Shown here: positions 5,544-5,597 of the stretch, in pieces | Layout of the letters: each line of letters opens with the position of its first letter | Position numbering within the stretch: the first letter of the stretch is position 1 | Assembly: GCA_029883145.1 (NCBI GenBank) | Contig: JAOUJR010000128.1 | Coordinates: 1 to 5,597, forward strand | Length of the DNA stretch: 5,597 nt | Origin: Nitrospirota bacterium | GTDB taxonomy: Bacteria > Nitrospirota > Thermodesulfovibrionia > Thermodesulfovibrionales > SM23-35 | Direction of reading: 5' to 3' | Notes under the pieces: generated by a model | Told to the model about the DNA's origin: nothing | The model's input: only the letters and a program-made list of their open reading frames with translations | Database searches by the model: none | Program-made: the position numbers and the translations under genes

Positions 5544-5597
5544 AAGAAACTCCTTTAATGGATTTGTGAAAGCTGTCTGAAGAGAGGATTTCAAGTC

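Noticed and set aside
5544..5597. Terminator search after the propeller gene
   Set aside because: No stable stem with a T-run is visible in the last 54 bases; a terminator may lie beyond the edge.
1..5597. Mobile element, CRISPR array, tRNA, riboswitch or defence system
   Set aside because: No transposase or integrase, no regularly spaced repeats, no tRNA-like cloverleaf and no conserved leader structure were seen; all coding space is explained by glycan and secreted-protein genes.

Overview
The window is an AT-rich bacterial segment holding three complete genes and the tail of a fourth, all on the + strand. Nothing convincing is encoded on the - strand. There is no sign of phage, transposon, CRISPR array, tRNA or rRNA. 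The gene set fits assembly of a cell-surface glycan plus a large exported protein. ADP-heptose-type (GT9) and polyprenyl-phosphate-sugar-type (GT-C/GT39) transferases suggest an envelope with LPS-like or O-glycan chemistry. From memory, the arrangement of beta-propeller, BACON domain and a C-terminal module starting with a 'PPPIYEPLNF' linker resembles secreted proteins of Candidatus Aminicenantes (OP8). That assignment is a recollection of style, not a search result, and is tentative.

Layout. Bases 2-193 encode the last 63 residues of an integral-membrane glycosyltransferase, recognised by an R-Y-R-V-P-V-E-P motif before a final membrane helix. Bases 194-413 are intergenic and carry a consensus extended -10 element. 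Bases 414-1601 encode a GT9 (heptosyltransferase-like) protein with an altered N-terminal motif and a four-cysteine C-terminal cluster. Bases 1602-1832 hold a probable weak terminator, a run of A-tracts and a promoter. Bases 1833-3512 encode a multi-spanning GT39/PMT-like transferase. Bases 3513-3698 contain a near-consensus sigma70-type promoter and a strong ribosome binding site. Bases 3699-5543 encode a secreted protein with seven propeller-like repeats, a BACON domain and an Fn3-like C-terminus. The last 54 bases show nothing recognisable.

How they may work together (inference). Two GT-C-type membrane transferases flank a cytoplasmic GT9 enzyme. This suggests stepwise addition of sugars to a lipid-linked or envelope glycan on both faces of the inner membrane. 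The secreted propeller protein has its own strong promoter and a visibly higher GC content, so it may simply be a neighbour. Gaps of 186-231 bases with separate promoter candidates argue against one tight operon. I do not see a clearly novel system. The best leads are the Asp-to-Ser change and Cys cluster in the GT9 protein, and the unusual domain combination in the secreted protein.
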